From Pirellulaceae bacterium (GTDB lineage Bacteria; Planctomycetota; Planctomycetia; Pirellulales; Pirellulaceae), in assembly GCA_029243025.1 (NCBI GenBank), contig JAQWSU010000022.1, positions 62,001-126,000 of the forward strand: a stretch of 64,000 nt of DNA, in the 5' to 3' direction. The notes beneath the pieces were generated by a model that saw nothing but the letters and a program-made list of their open reading frames with translations, was not told where the DNA came from and ran no database searches. A program made the position numbers and the translations under genes. This document shows positions 1-8,940 of the stretch, one piece after another. How positions within the stretch are numbered: position 1 is the first letter of the stretch; the number at the start of each line of letters is the position of its first letter.

Positions 1-407
1 GGGTCGGGCGCGTAATGATATCCCGAGCCTTTCAGCGCTTCTGTCAAACGTACATTGACAACGCCTGGTTGAACCACCGCGTACCCGTCGCGCAAATTGA
101 TCTCCAAGATCGAATTCATGCGAGTGAGCACGATCATCACGCCTCCACCGACGGGTAAGCATCCACCTGCCAAGCTTGTACCTGCACCTCGCGGTACGAA
201 TAGAACATCCGCCTGCTGGCATTGTTTGACAATTTCGGCGACTTCCGCCGTATCTTGCGGAAAGACGGCAATGTCCGGACTGTTTTTCTCGATGACGAAG
301 CCGTCACACTCGTACACCAGCAAGTCAGATCGACCGGAAAGCACTCGGTCGGATCCCAAAAGCTTGCGGAATTGATCGATTAATTGGTACAGCTTTGAAT
401 TTTGCAT
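1..407 (-). CDS. FAD-linked oxidase, GlcD-like (N-terminal part, gene cut by window edge)
   Basis: Only the first 135 codons are in the window; the gene runs off the left edge. The translation from the ATG at 405-407 begins MQNSKLYQLIDQF and contains the FAD-binding PP-loop signature of the GlcD/D-lactate dehydrogenase family (VPRGAGTSLAGG near residues 72-83), followed by a GGGVMIVLTRMN strand. In this family a flavoprotein oxidises glycolate, D-lactate or D-2-hydroxyglutarate and passes electrons to quinone or a partner subunit; which substrate applies here cannot be seen from the N-terminus. It lies 57 bp downstream of the L-2-hydroxyglutarate oxidase gene on the same strand, so co-transcription is likely and a 2-hydroxyacid role fits. 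No clear Shine-Dalgarno site precedes the ATG. The family is confident, the substrate is not. Confidence 0.85.
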   Translation of the reverse strand, partial: MQNSKLYQLIDQFRKLLGSDRVLSGRSDLLVYECDGFVIEKNSPDIAVFPQDTAEVAEIVKQCQQADVLFVPRGAGTSLAGGCLPVGGGVMIVLTRMNSILEINLRDGYAVVQPGVVNVRLTEALKGSGYHYAPD

Positions 408-464
408 GGAGGGAATTATAAAAAAATTGGGGCTTGGATGGCTACGCCTCCCAAGGCAAAACTG

Positions 465-1688
465 TCATGCACTGTCAATTCTCGGCTGATCGCCGAGTCG
501 GTTTGCTAACCGATCCACAATCGTATCACCAATTTGCAGCGACGAGGTGGCGGCAGGCGAGGGTGCGTTGCAAACGTTGATCACTCGATCGGAATCCAGA
601 ATCAAAAAGTCATCAATCATCGCACCATCCTCTGCGACTGCCTGTGCTCTCACACCTGCCGGCGCCGATTCTAAGAGGCTGCCGTCGATTTCTGGTACCA
701 AACGCCGGAGGGCACGCACGAAAGCGGCTTTACTGGCGGATCTCCAGATCTCGCCGACGCCCACGCGCCAATATTGTGCGGCCAGCTTTAGGAAGCCAGG
801 GTAGGTGAGAGATTCGAATAAGTCGTTGAGATTGACATCCGTCTTGCGATAGCCCTCACGGGCAAAGGCCAGGACCGCATTGGGGCCGCATTCCACCGTT
901 TTGTCGATCATGCGGGTGAAGTGGACACCCAGGAAGGGGAAATTAGGATCGGGGACCGGGTAGATTAGATTGCGGCATAAATGAAAGGCGGATGGCTTCA
1001 GCTGATAGTATTCGCCGCGAAATGGAATGATCTTTGCCTTGGGATCTGCGCCGGTTAGTTTGGCGATCCGGTCGGACTGAAGCCCGCTGCAGTTGACCAG
1101 CAATTGACTCGAGAACTCTCCTGCCGTGGAACTGACGACGATCTGATCAGCTCGCTGGTCAACGGCAATAACGCGGGCGGAGGTGATGATTTGATGGCCG
1201 TTGGCTGCCAATACTTCTGCAAGACGTTGGCAGACTTTCACGTAATCAACGATACCCGTTTCTGGGACATGAATGGCTTGGATACCAGCCACATGTGGTT
1301 CCAGTTCTAGGAGGCGTTCCCGATCGATCCTCTCACATTGCACATGATTCTCTTTTCCCCGTTCAAGAATTTTGTCCAATGCGGGAAGTTCGCTTTCATC
1401 GATTGCCACGATTACCTTGCCGCAGACCTCAAAGGGGATTTCATGCTCTTCGCAGAATCGCTGCATGGCCAGTTTTCCCTGGCGGCAGTTGGTTGCCTTT
1501 AATGATCCCGGGCGGTAATAAATTCCGGAATGCAACACGCCCGAGTTGTGCCCGGTTTGATGATGGGCCAAGCTCGATTCTTTTTCCAAAACCGTGATGG
1601 ATCGATCTGGGTAACGCCGTTGCAGTTGATAGGCTGTCGCCAAACCGACGATGCCTCCGCCAATCACTATTACATCGCTTGATTGCAT
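465..1688 (-). CDS. lhgO: L-2-hydroxyglutarate oxidase
   Basis: The 407-residue protein opens with a dinucleotide-binding glycine motif (VIGGGIVGLATAYQLQRR, residues 8-25) and has the DAO-type FAD fold, with HHQTGHNSGVLHSGIYY after the first motif, as in the LhgO/L2HGDH family. Members oxidise L-2-hydroxyglutarate to 2-oxoglutarate at the membrane and deliver electrons to quinone. Length is that of the bacterial family (about 400-420 residues). The ATG at 1688 is preceded by an AGAAGAG purine tract, which supports this start. Downstream on the same strand is a GlcD-like oxidase, and upstream a thiamine-binding protein gene 70 bp away. Family assignment is strong; substrate specificity follows from the family. 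Confidence 0.9.
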   Translation of the reverse strand: MQSSDVIVIGGGIVGLATAYQLQRRYPDRSITVLEKESSLAHHQTGHNSGVLHSGIYYRPGSLKATNCRQGKLAMQRFCEEHEIPFEVCGKVIVAIDESELPALDKILERGKENHVQCERIDRERLLELEPHVAGIQAIHVPETGIVDYVKVCQRLAEVLAANGHQIITSARVIAVDQRADQIVVSSTAGEFSSQLLVNCSGLQSDRIAKLTGADPKAKIIPFRGEYYQLKPSAFHLCRNLIYPVPDPNFPFLGVHFTRMIDKTVECGPNAVLAFAREGYRKTDVNLNDLFESLTYPGFLKLAAQYWRVGVGEIWRSASKAAFVRALRRLVPEIDGSLLESAPAGVRAQAVAEDGAMIDDFLILDSDRVINVCNAPSPAATSSLQIGDTIVDRLANRLGDQPRIDSA

Positions 1689-1758
1689 TCCTGATTCTCT
1701 TCTGGGGAATGGGCAGCGTGGGTTCGTCTAACCGCCAGGTTGTTAAGGTCGATTGCTG

Positions 1759-2109
1759 TCAGAACGCCGGACCTGACGTCCGAAGTTGACGGCCTAGTTT
1801 GTCTTCGACGCTTTTGACTTTGCTACTCAGGCGATCGCCGGCGCCCTTGCGAAAGTCGAGCTTTGCGGAGCAGCTGATTCGGTTGCAGTCTTGGCTCATC
1901 GCGGTCAGGCATTGTTTAAATACGTTTAGGATTTGATCAATGTCGCCTTCCACCAGCGTACCCATTGCGTGCAGTTGGTAGTCGACACCGCTCTTATCGA
2001 TGATATCAAGAGTTTGGGCAACATACCGACTGACACTTTCTCCTTGACCGAGTGGCGTCATACTGAATTCCATCAAGAGCGTGTCCCTTGGACCGTTTTT
2101 TTCGTGCAT
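1759..2109 (-). CDS. MTH1187/YkoF-type thiamine-binding protein
   Basis: A 116-residue protein of the former DUF77 family (Thiamine_BP, MTH1187/YkoF-like). The core shows MEFSMTPLG at residues 13-21, YQLHAMGTLVEGD around 42-54 and a KVKSVEDKLG segment near the C-terminus, all typical of the ferredoxin-like fold that binds the pyrimidine of thiamine. Homologues are small cytoplasmic proteins, often multimeric, thought to carry or sense thiamine or a related compound. The ATG at 2109 has GGAG eight bases upstream and is preferred; an internal ATG at residue 13 would give the usual family length of about 100 residues. The gene sits on the same strand as lhgO, and a divergent intergenic region separates it from the S41 protease. 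Confidence 0.8.
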   Translation of the reverse strand: MHEKNGPRDTLLMEFSMTPLGQGESVSRYVAQTLDIIDKSGVDYQLHAMGTLVEGDIDQILNVFKQCLTAMSQDCNRISCSAKLDFRKGAGDRLSSKVKSVEDKLGRQLRTSGPAF

Positions 2110-2288
2110 TTATCAGCTCCAGAGTCGTGGCTTTATTGAAAACTGGGGTTGTCTGGCCCATGTCAAACTTGTTGAAGTTTTGGGCCAAGCCTATACTTGA
2201 CAGTGTCGGCGAGCGCTTCCGTCGGCCGGCAAGGATTCGCTGCCACTCCAACTAAACCTCATTGGATTCCACCGAAGGAGGCATCTCA

Positions 2289-3806
2289 ATGATCTCGCGT
2301 GTCTTAAGACTGACGGCTCCGTGGCTGTTTGTGTTCACCGTCTTTTACGTTAGCCTACCTGCGACTTACGCCGCCGACGAGCCGGCCGTGACGGGAAAAA
2401 CAGAATCTGAGACTCCCGCTGAAACTCCCGCTGAAACTCCCGCTGAGACTCCCGCTGAGACTCCCGCCGAGACTCCCGCTGAAACTCCTGGGAAAGATGG
2501 ATCCCCAGCCAGCCAAGACGTTCAGTCAGACGCTGGGGAAGAGCGTTCGGCAGAGGCTGCCTTGGAGGTCGCTGACGAAGAGTTTTACGAGCTGATCAAG
2601 CTGTTTTCGGACACCCTGGATCAGGTCGAGCGGAACTATGTGGAAGAGATTAGCCGCCGGGAATTAATGGAAGCCGCCATTCGAGGCGTGCTTGGTAAGC
2701 TCGATAAATACTCGAATTACATCCCGCCAGACGACCTCGATAACTTCAAGACAGGTGTGGAGAATCAGTTTGGAGGAATCGGCATTCGTGTTCGCATGCA
2801 GGACGATAAATTGACAATTATTACGCCACTTATCGGGACTCCAGCCTACGAGGCTGGGGTACTGGCCGGCGACCACATCGTCAAGATCGGCAACGAAGAT
2901 ACAGCCGGGATGAGCCTCGAAGAGGCGATCAAGAAGATGAAGGGTGTGATCAATTCAGCAATCGAAATCTCGGTTCGCCATGCTCACAACAGCGAGGTTG
3001 AGAGCTTTACACTCCGTCGGGAGATGGTTCAGCTCGAGACGGTGTTAGGAGATCATCGCAACGAAGATGACAGTTGGGATTTCATGTGTGACGACGACGC
3101 GAAAATTGCCTATGTTCGGCTGACGTCGTTTAGTCGACGTACCCACCGAGACCTTCGTCGTGTCATTCAGCAGCTGTCTAATCGAGGTTTGAAAGGCCTG
3201 ATCTTAGATTTGCGGTTTAATCCGGGCGGGTTACTGACTTCGGCTGTCGAGGTTTCCGACTTGTTTCTGGACGATGGGACCATCGTCAGCACGGAAGGGC
3301 GAAACACGCCAAGTCGCAAGTGGACCGCGAAAAAAAGTGGAACGTTCAGCGAGTTTGACATGGCGGTCCTGGTAAATCGGTACAGTGCAAGTGCTAGTGA
3401 GATCGTGGCTGCGTGCCTGCAAGATCACGACCGAGCCACCATTATTGGGGAAAGGACGTGGGGTAAAGGCAGCGTGCAAAATATCATCGAGCTCGAAGGT
3501 GGTCGAAGTGCCCTCAAGCTCACGACAGCCGGCTATCTGCGGCCCAGCGGTAAGAATATCCACCGCTTCGATGGTGCCAACGACGAGGATGATTGGGGAG
3601 TGCTTCCCGAGGACAGTAATCGAGTTCGCTTTAGCACCAAAGAGATGAACGAGTTGTTGGCTTATCAGCAAGAGACAGACATCGTCGCACGCCAGCAAGC
3701 AGCCGAAGAGGCGGCGAAAGAAGCGGACGAGTCCGAGCAGGACTTTACCGATCGTCAATTGGAGAAGGCACTCGAACTCTTGCAAAGCGAGATGGTCTCG
3801 CGATAA
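2289..3806 (+). CDS. S41-family C-terminal processing peptidase with PDZ domain
   Basis: The 505-residue protein has a signal sequence (residues about 3-29), a low-complexity ETPA repeat (about 41-68), a CTP N-terminal helical region, a PDZ domain (about 155-235) and the S41 tail-specific protease core. The catalytic serine lies in NRYSASASE (Ser at about 368) and the lysine 25 residues later in TWGKGSV (Lys about 393), the spacing of the Ser-Lys dyad in CtpA/Prc enzymes. Members cleave exported proteins from their C-termini in the periplasm. The chosen ATG at 2289 follows a strong GAAGGAGG at 2273-2280; an upstream in-frame ATG at 2262 would put that site inside the gene. The C-terminal 40 residues are rich in Glu, Ala and Gln and probably helical. 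The gene is monocistronic, 144 bp ahead of tsaD. Confidence 0.9.
   Translation: MISRVLRLTAPWLFVFTVFYVSLPATYAADEPAVTGKTESETPAETPAETPAETPAETPAETPAETPGKDGSPASQDVQSDAGEERSAEAALEVADEEFYELIKLFSDTLDQVERNYVEEISRRELMEAAIRGVLGKLDKYSNYIPPDDLDNFKTGVENQFGGIGIRVRMQDDKLTIITPLIGTPAYEAGVLAGDHIVKIGNEDTAGMSLEEAIKKMKGVINSAIEISVRHAHNSEVESFTLRREMVQLETVLGDHRNEDDSWDFMCDDDAKIAYVRLTSFSRRTHRDLRRVIQQLSNRGLKGLILDLRFNPGGLLTSAVEVSDLFLDDGTIVSTEGRNTPSRKWTAKKSGTFSEFDMAVLVNRYSASASEIVAACLQDHDRATIIGERTWGKGSVQNIIELEGGRSALKLTTAGYLRPSGKNIHRFDGANDEDDWGVLPEDSNRVRFSTKEMNELLAYQQETDIVARQQAAEEAAKEADESEQDFTDRQLEKALELLQSEMVSR
2409..2492 (+). repeat. 12-bp coding minisatellite (seven ETPA/ETPG units)
   Basis: Seven consecutive 12-bp units, GARACTCCCGCY, encode six ETPA and one final ETPG just after the signal peptide of the S41 protease. 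The units differ only by synonymous changes except the last, so the array probably varies in length by slippage without breaking the frame. It would form an acidic, proline-rich spacer between the export signal and the protease. Confidence 0.9.
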
Positions 3807-3950
3807 TCGGACAGATCTGACGCGATTCGAGGGCGTGTGCTCTTCGTCGAACGGTTTAAATCAGTGAGGTTTCACTCGCCGGTGTTCGAGCTATCGCGGT
3901 CCGTTCGTGAAATGCGGTGATGAAAGCAAGAGTGAGTTTGGGTCGTTCTT

Positions 3951-4970
3951 ATGAATCTGCTGATACTCGAAAGTTCGTGTGATGAGTCGGCAGCTGCCGT
4001 CGTGACTGACAGTCTGACTGTTCTAGGGGCCGCCGTCGCCTCTCAGGATGAGCTACATCAGCGTTTTCATGGGGTAGTTCCAGAGATTGCGGCACGAGCT
4101 CATGTGGAACGCGTATTGCCCGTTATCGACTTGGCTCTTGAAAGAGCGGGGCTGACGCTATCTCAAATTGACGCGATCGGAGTGACGACCACGCCCGGAC
4201 TGGCCGGTTCGTTGTTGGTTGGTGTGGTAGCCGCCAAGACATTGTGCGTGGCTCTTCAGATTCCGTTGATTGCCGTCAACCACATTCACGCTCACATCTA
4301 TGCCTGTCGATTGGCCGCAAAAAAGGATCTGTTTCCCTGTGTGGGGCTCGTCGTTAGCGGCGGCCATACCACCTTATTTGATTGTCAGAGCCCGTCCGAT
4401 TTTCAAGTTTTGGGCGGCACGATTGATGACGCAGCAGGTGAGGCGTTCGACAAGGTCGCGAGCATGCTGGGGCTTCCTTATCCCGGTGGGCCGGCGATTG
4501 GGCGAGTTGCGGCGCAAGGAGATCCTGAGTCGCACCGTTTTCCCCGTTCTTTTCTCGCAGATGCCGATCGGCTCGAGTTCAGTTTCAGTGGTTTGAAGAC
4601 GGCGGTGCGTTACAGCATTGTCGGTCCAGGCCGCCCCGATTTCACTCAGGTGAATCTGAGCGAACAGCAGGTCGCCGATTTGGCGGCCAGCTTTCAAGAG
4701 GCGGTCGTTGACTGCTTAGTCGGAAAATCTTTACAGGCTTTGGCAAAGACTGGCTCCAATGTGCTGTGCGTTGGAGGAGGTGTTGCTGCCAATCGGCGTT
4801 TGCGAGAGCGGCTTGAACAAGAGATCAAGAGCGCGGGTGTGGAGCTGCACATCGCTCCGATTGAATTGTGTACCGACAACGCAGTCATGGGCGCGATCGC
4901 TGTCGAACGCCTACGTGCCGGCCAGTTGGAGAGCTTGGACTTGGATATCTTGCCCGGTTTGGTTCGTTGA
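3951..4970 (+). CDS. tsaD: tRNA N6-adenosine threonylcarbamoyltransferase TsaD
   Basis: The 339-residue protein has the ASKHA-fold signature of TsaD (Kae1/YgjD): LILESSCDESAAAV at the N-terminus, the metal-binding NHIHAHIYA, VVSGGHTTLF, and GGTIDDAAGEAFDKVA, then SFSGLKTAVRY and a CVGGGVAANRRLR motif in the C-terminal half. The enzyme transfers the threonylcarbamoyl group to A37 of ANN-decoding tRNAs together with TsaB and TsaE. Length matches the family. It is preceded by the protease gene and ends 10 bp from the convergent VWA gene, leaving almost no room for separate terminators. Confidence 0.96.
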   Translation: MNLLILESSCDESAAAVVTDSLTVLGAAVASQDELHQRFHGVVPEIAARAHVERVLPVIDLALERAGLTLSQIDAIGVTTTPGLAGSLLVGVVAAKTLCVALQIPLIAVNHIHAHIYACRLAAKKDLFPCVGLVVSGGHTTLFDCQSPSDFQVLGGTIDDAAGEAFDKVASMLGLPYPGGPAIGRVAAQGDPESHRFPRSFLADADRLEFSFSGLKTAVRYSIVGPGRPDFTQVNLSEQQVADLAASFQEAVVDCLVGKSLQALAKTGSNVLCVGGGVAANRRLRERLEQEIKSAGVELHIAPIELCTDNAVMGAIAVERLRAGQLESLDLDILPGLVR

Positions 4971-4980
4971 ACGCGGGTGA

Positions 4981-7900
4981 CTAGAATCCAGCGCCGAAGC
5001 CACCAATACCACCGACTCCGCCTGCGCCAGTACCGCCACCACCTTGATCGGTTGTTTGACCAGTGACGTAGTTGAACGTTTGAACATCACCCACGGTCGA
5101 AAACATCAACATACCGGGCGAGAAGCGTACATAGCGGCGATCAGCCGAGATCACAGCAGTGGCCCCCATCATATTGGCACCTTCCGGCAAAACGGTCAGC
5201 TGTGGTTGGAAGCCCACCGCCGGGTTGCGGATGAGTCCAGCCAGATTACCGTCACGGCGAGCACGAGCGATTGCAAGATTGGCAACCGCTTCGGAGCCAG
5301 AAACAGAACTTAGCTGTTGGGCCAAAATTCCTCGATTGACGACTGCTTGATTCTTTACGACGCTTGCAATTTGTTGTTCTGTGAGCGATTCTTTGCGTCT
5401 TCCGTCATTGACTTCGAAGACGACGATTGCATCTTTGTCGGACAGCGGAATCTGCTGGTGGATGTGTTTCTCATTCGAAGTGTGTCGATTCACGTAGATG
5501 TCGACCGTGATTTTTCCCGCAGTCACGTCGCCCCAGATGCGTCTTACCAACATGCGGTATTGGCCGGAAAAGCCTTCGGGGCAAACATAGGTTTCTGACA
5601 TCACGTCTTTCTTCTCTGTATTGGCAAATCCATCACCCAACAGGACGCCACCCGCAGGGGTGCGTTGATTGTAGAGTGAGCAGACTGAGCCAGACGGTTC
5701 TTCGACGAGAATATCGATATCGGCGTCACCGGTCCAAGTCACTCGAACCATGCAGTCGCGAACGATGGCACCACTAATCGCCGCTCGGAACTCTTTCGCC
5801 TTGTCAGGATCTGACTTCATTAGATCCTTGAGAGTTGCTTGAGCGAGGGTGACCGCTTTTTCTTGGATGTGGCGATGTTCCTTGGGCCAAGCGTGTCGCA
5901 GGATGTGGGTTACTGCCCAGCGGATTCCATCTGCGTCATTTAGTTTTTGTGCCAGTTGCAACCCTTGTACGTAGGGCTCCGGTCGAAGTGGCGCCAATTC
6001 AGCCACTTCCTGGTAAAGCTTTAGTGCTCGAGCATGAACTCCCAGTTGAGCCATGTAGGCAGCCGATATAAGTGCATCATTGGGATCAGTCGTCAGGTCG
6101 ATGCTCGAGGTCAACGCTCGCTCAACGTCCGCTTCGGGGGCGCCTTGAGCTTTCATGGCCAGCCCCAATGCTTCGTACATCCAGGGACGGACATAACCGG
6201 CCCGGAGCGCCGCTTCAATGATCGTTGTAACTTCTTCGAATTGTCGTGATGTCATTCGGTCTCGTAAGGTCCTCCGGATCGCTGCATCGTTAATCTGTTG
6301 CTCGTCCTGCTGGAAGAATTCGTCCCAAGCATCGGACTGACTCTGGCCGTCGCGAACTTCCAGTTCAATCGCTTGGACTCGGACCGTGTTGGGCTTGTTG
6401 AGGCGAGGGATGAACTTGCTGTCAGTGGTCTTGGTCGTGCCGAGCGTCAGCGTGTCCTCGACGTCGAAGAAGCCGCCACCCATGCCGCCCATGCCGCCAC
6501 CCATGCCGCCACCCATGCCACCCATCATGCCGCCACCCATGCCGCCACCCATCATGCCGCCACCCATGCCGCCACCCATGCCGCCCATCATGCCGCCACC
6601 CATGCCGCCCATCATGCCCATGCCGCCGCCCATCATCGATTGGATAGGCAGGACAAGATCAGCCACGGGATAGACTTTGGTGACCAAGCGAAGTTCGGCT
6701 TCGTCGGGGGTGGTGATTTGCAACACTTCGTCCTCAATGACATAAGTCAGGCCGAGGTCTTTCAAAATTAAGTTAAGAGCCGATTTGAGTTTGATTCCGC
6801 TCAGCTGTTTGGATATCGGAATGTCAGTGGTGAGAGCGGCCTCTTCCAAAGCTCGATTGTCGATCTCAATTTGAATACCGTGATACTGCTCCAGATAGGT
6901 CATCGCATCGGAGAGTGGTTCATCCAGGAAGTCGATCTTCGTGTCGGATTCCAGTGCATCCAGAATCCTTTGTTCGGCACTGCCCGTCTTGGCAAAATCG
7001 ATTTGTGCATACTTTTGACGCCGATTGGTCAAATCCTGCCAAAACTCGGGGTCCGGGTAAACGATCGGTTCGTTATCGGGAAACGGGACTTGTGAGCTGT
7101 CGATGTCATACATCGCGTCGAGGAATTTCTGGCGTTTCAACGCCACCAGCTGCATTTGCTGATCATAGGCGGTGGCCAAATGAGCCTTGACGACTGTCGC
7201 ATTCGTGGCGACAAGATTTGGATTCGTGTCGTAAGCATTGAGCGACGCTTCGACAGCCAGATCATACCGCCGTTCATCAAGTCGTGCGTTGAAGTGATCG
7301 ATGTAGGTTACGACGAGAGCATCGTCTCGCTTTGCCAAGTCAAGCAGACGTTGTCGCTCCATTGCCTGAGCTCGGTTCGCTCGGATAGTTTTGTCTCGTT
7401 CATCTTTTTCGATTTTCTGTTGGTTTGCTTGACGCAACGAAGTTTCGATGCGATCGAGCAATTGGGCTCGAATGTCCGCATCGAGATCAGGGGCCTGATA
7501 AATTGACTCACGAAGCGTTTTGAGACTGATGATGGCCGCATTCGGATCGCTGCGAACAATGCGACGGGCATCGGCTAATCCTTGGGTGACATCGCTTTTA
7601 ACGATCTGAGTTTTCAGCCGACGATCTTCAATTGCCTCATCTAGCAAACCACTCGGTTTTTCCACAGGTTGGAATTCACGCAGAAGCTCTTCATCGACTA
7701 CGGCTTCAACCACATCTTCCGGAACCAGACGAAGTTCTTCTTCTTGAACCATCAGCGTTTGACCTTGTTTGTCCGCCGCCCGCTTCAAAGTCGCGGCGAT
7801 CGGATTGGATGGGTCTCGCTTCAGTGCTTCTTGGGCCAGAAAGTTTGCACCGGCAACGTTTCCGGCTGCCAACGCCTGGGTACCAAGTTCGGAAAGCTGT

Positions 7901-8940
7901 CCGGAGTCCGCCACGGACATGCGGCGAATTTCACGCAAAGCGTCGCTGCCGACTGTCGGTAGGCTTGCCCCACCATCGGCTCGGGCCGAATCAACCAAGC
8001 CTGTCAAAAAGGCAAAGTCGTCCGACGAACGTTTCGTGGTTACGTCCCAGCTCATCTGTACCGGTTGCCCGTTGACTTGGCCTGTTATGGCCACTTCTGT
8101 CGGATTCGCTTCTCCCTTGAGCGTTCCGATGACGATCGAGTCACGATCGAGTCGCAATGGTGGGAATTGGCTGGGGAAGTTTTCGTTGACAGCAGCACCA
8201 AGCTCTCCTTGGCTGGGCCAAATGACTGGTGAAGCGATCGCTTTTGCCAGTTTTTGCCCTGCCTGTTGGCCCGTCAAGTTTGGACCGTCGACCAAGACTT
8301 GACCACCACTTTGATTTGCCAAGGCGGCGAGGAGGTGGATGTCCCGTTGCGGTCCAATTGCATAGCTGCTGACACTGATTTGATGGTTCGCAACTTGCTT
8401 TGCAAGTTGTGAAAACTGCTTGCGATTGGGTAAGTCTGCATGGCTCACTCCGTCGCCGATGTAAACCAAATGGCGAGGAACGGAAGCGTCTCGTTGAAAC
8501 AATTTAGGGGAACTGCCGATTCCTTTGACCATGTCGGTGGAACCAAGCGGGGTCCGCTTGCGCAATTTCTGCACAGCCGATTGGGTCTCATCACTGTCAG
8601 TTGAGTGAAAGCCTTTTGATAAGGGCACTGTTTTCAGATCTAAAGCGGCAATCTGTACTCGGTCGTTGGGGGCGAGCGAACGTAGGACACTCTCGACGGC
8701 TTCGATCGAGTCTTCCCGATATAAGCCAACCTGGCTGGCTGATGTGTCGACCAGAATCAGCACGTCACGCGATTCGGCCGATGGCACAGGATCGGTGGGC
8801 TGTACGCTTAGCGCGAAATAACGACTACCGTCGACGTCGTTGAAAGTCATCATTGTGGCGGGCGAACCGGCCATCACGGCAGTAACAGCGGACGCGACGA
8901 AAATCGTGACCCCAAACGCAACCCGCAACTGCTTGGACAT
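4981..8940 (-). CDS. Large secreted VWA-domain protein with secretin-N-like domain and Gly/Met-rich tract
   Basis: A 1319-residue exported protein. In order: signal peptide (residues 1-24); a VWA domain (about 58-235) with the MIDAS start DTSAS at 65-69; a helical, TPR-like region (about 340-650); a secretin/TonB short N-terminal-like domain (about 655-750); a tract of only Gly and Met (769-823); a further helical region; a DUF2135-like beta domain (about 1055-1170) with WTGDADIDILVEEPSG; and a glycine-rich C-terminus (last 20 residues). VWA domains bind metal and protein partners; the domain set suggests a cell-surface or periplasmic assembly factor, but no specific function is known to me. 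The ATG at 8940 is preceded by GAGGGAG. It is convergent with tsaD and divergent from the isomerase-like gene. Confidence 0.85.
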   Translation of the reverse strand: MSKQLRVAFGVTIFVASAVTAVMAGSPATMMTFNDVDGSRYFALSVQPTDPVPSAESRDVLILVDTSASQVGLYREDSIEAVESVLRSLAPNDRVQIAALDLKTVPLSKGFHSTDSDETQSAVQKLRKRTPLGSTDMVKGIGSSPKLFQRDASVPRHLVYIGDGVSHADLPNRKQFSQLAKQVANHQISVSSYAIGPQRDIHLLAALANQSGGQVLVDGPNLTGQQAGQKLAKAIASPVIWPSQGELGAAVNENFPSQFPPLRLDRDSIVIGTLKGEANPTEVAITGQVNGQPVQMSWDVTTKRSSDDFAFLTGLVDSARADGGASLPTVGSDALREIRRMSVADSGQLSELGTQALAAGNVAGANFLAQEALKRDPSNPIAATLKRAADKQGQTLMVQEEELRLVPEDVVEAVVDEELLREFQPVEKPSGLLDEAIEDRRLKTQIVKSDVTQGLADARRIVRSDPNAAIISLKTLRESIYQAPDLDADIRAQLLDRIETSLRQANQQKIEKDERDKTIRANRAQAMERQRLLDLAKRDDALVVTYIDHFNARLDERRYDLAVEASLNAYDTNPNLVATNATVVKAHLATAYDQQMQLVALKRQKFLDAMYDIDSSQVPFPDNEPIVYPDPEFWQDLTNRRQKYAQIDFAKTGSAEQRILDALESDTKIDFLDEPLSDAMTYLEQYHGIQIEIDNRALEEAALTTDIPISKQLSGIKLKSALNLILKDLGLTYVIEDEVLQITTPDEAELRLVTKVYPVADLVLPIQSMMGGGMGMMGGMGGGMMGGMGGGMGGGMMGGGMGGGMMGGMGGGMGGGMGGMGGGFFDVEDTLTLGTTKTTDSKFIPRLNKPNTVRVQAIELEVRDGQSQSDAWDEFFQQDEQQINDAAIRRTLRDRMTSRQFEEVTTIIEAALRAGYVRPWMYEALGLAMKAQGAPEADVERALTSSIDLTTDPNDALISAAYMAQLGVHARALKLYQEVAELAPLRPEPYVQGLQLAQKLNDADGIRWAVTHILRHAWPKEHRHIQEKAVTLAQATLKDLMKSDPDKAKEFRAAISGAIVRDCMVRVTWTGDADIDILVEEPSGSVCSLYNQRTPAGGVLLGDGFANTEKKDVMSETYVCPEGFSGQYRMLVRRIWGDVTAGKITVDIYVNRHTSNEKHIHQQIPLSDKDAIVVFEVNDGRRKESLTEQQIASVVKNQAVVNRGILAQQLSSVSGSEAVANLAIARARRDGNLAGLIRNPAVGFQPQLTVLPEGANMMGATAVISADRRYVRFSPGMLMFSTVGDVQTFNYVTGQTTDQGGGGTGAGGVGGIGGFGAGF
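6472..6636 (-). repeat. Gly/Met-only coding repeat in the VWA protein
   Basis: Fifty-five consecutive codons encode only glycine and methionine, in GGGM, GGM and GMM units. The repeat also opens long but meaningless reading frames on the plus strand, encoding Pro/Met and Ala/Thr/His repeats. The tract lies between the secretin-N-like domain and the C-terminal half, where it may be a flexible linker or a methionine-rich metal ligand region. Confidence 0.95.

Noticed and set aside
2409-2492. CRISPR-like short repeats
   Set aside because: The repeats are contiguous without spacers and lie in a coding frame; no other array was found in the window.
3231-3785. 184-codon minus-strand frame within the S41 protease gene
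   Set aside because: It is antisense to a well-supported gene in a GC-rich organism where such shadows are common.
6298-6771. Long plus-strand frames encoding Ala/Thr/His and Pro/Met repeats
   Set aside because: They are the antisense image of the Gly/Met codon repeat in the VWA gene and have no ribosome binding site or family resemblance.
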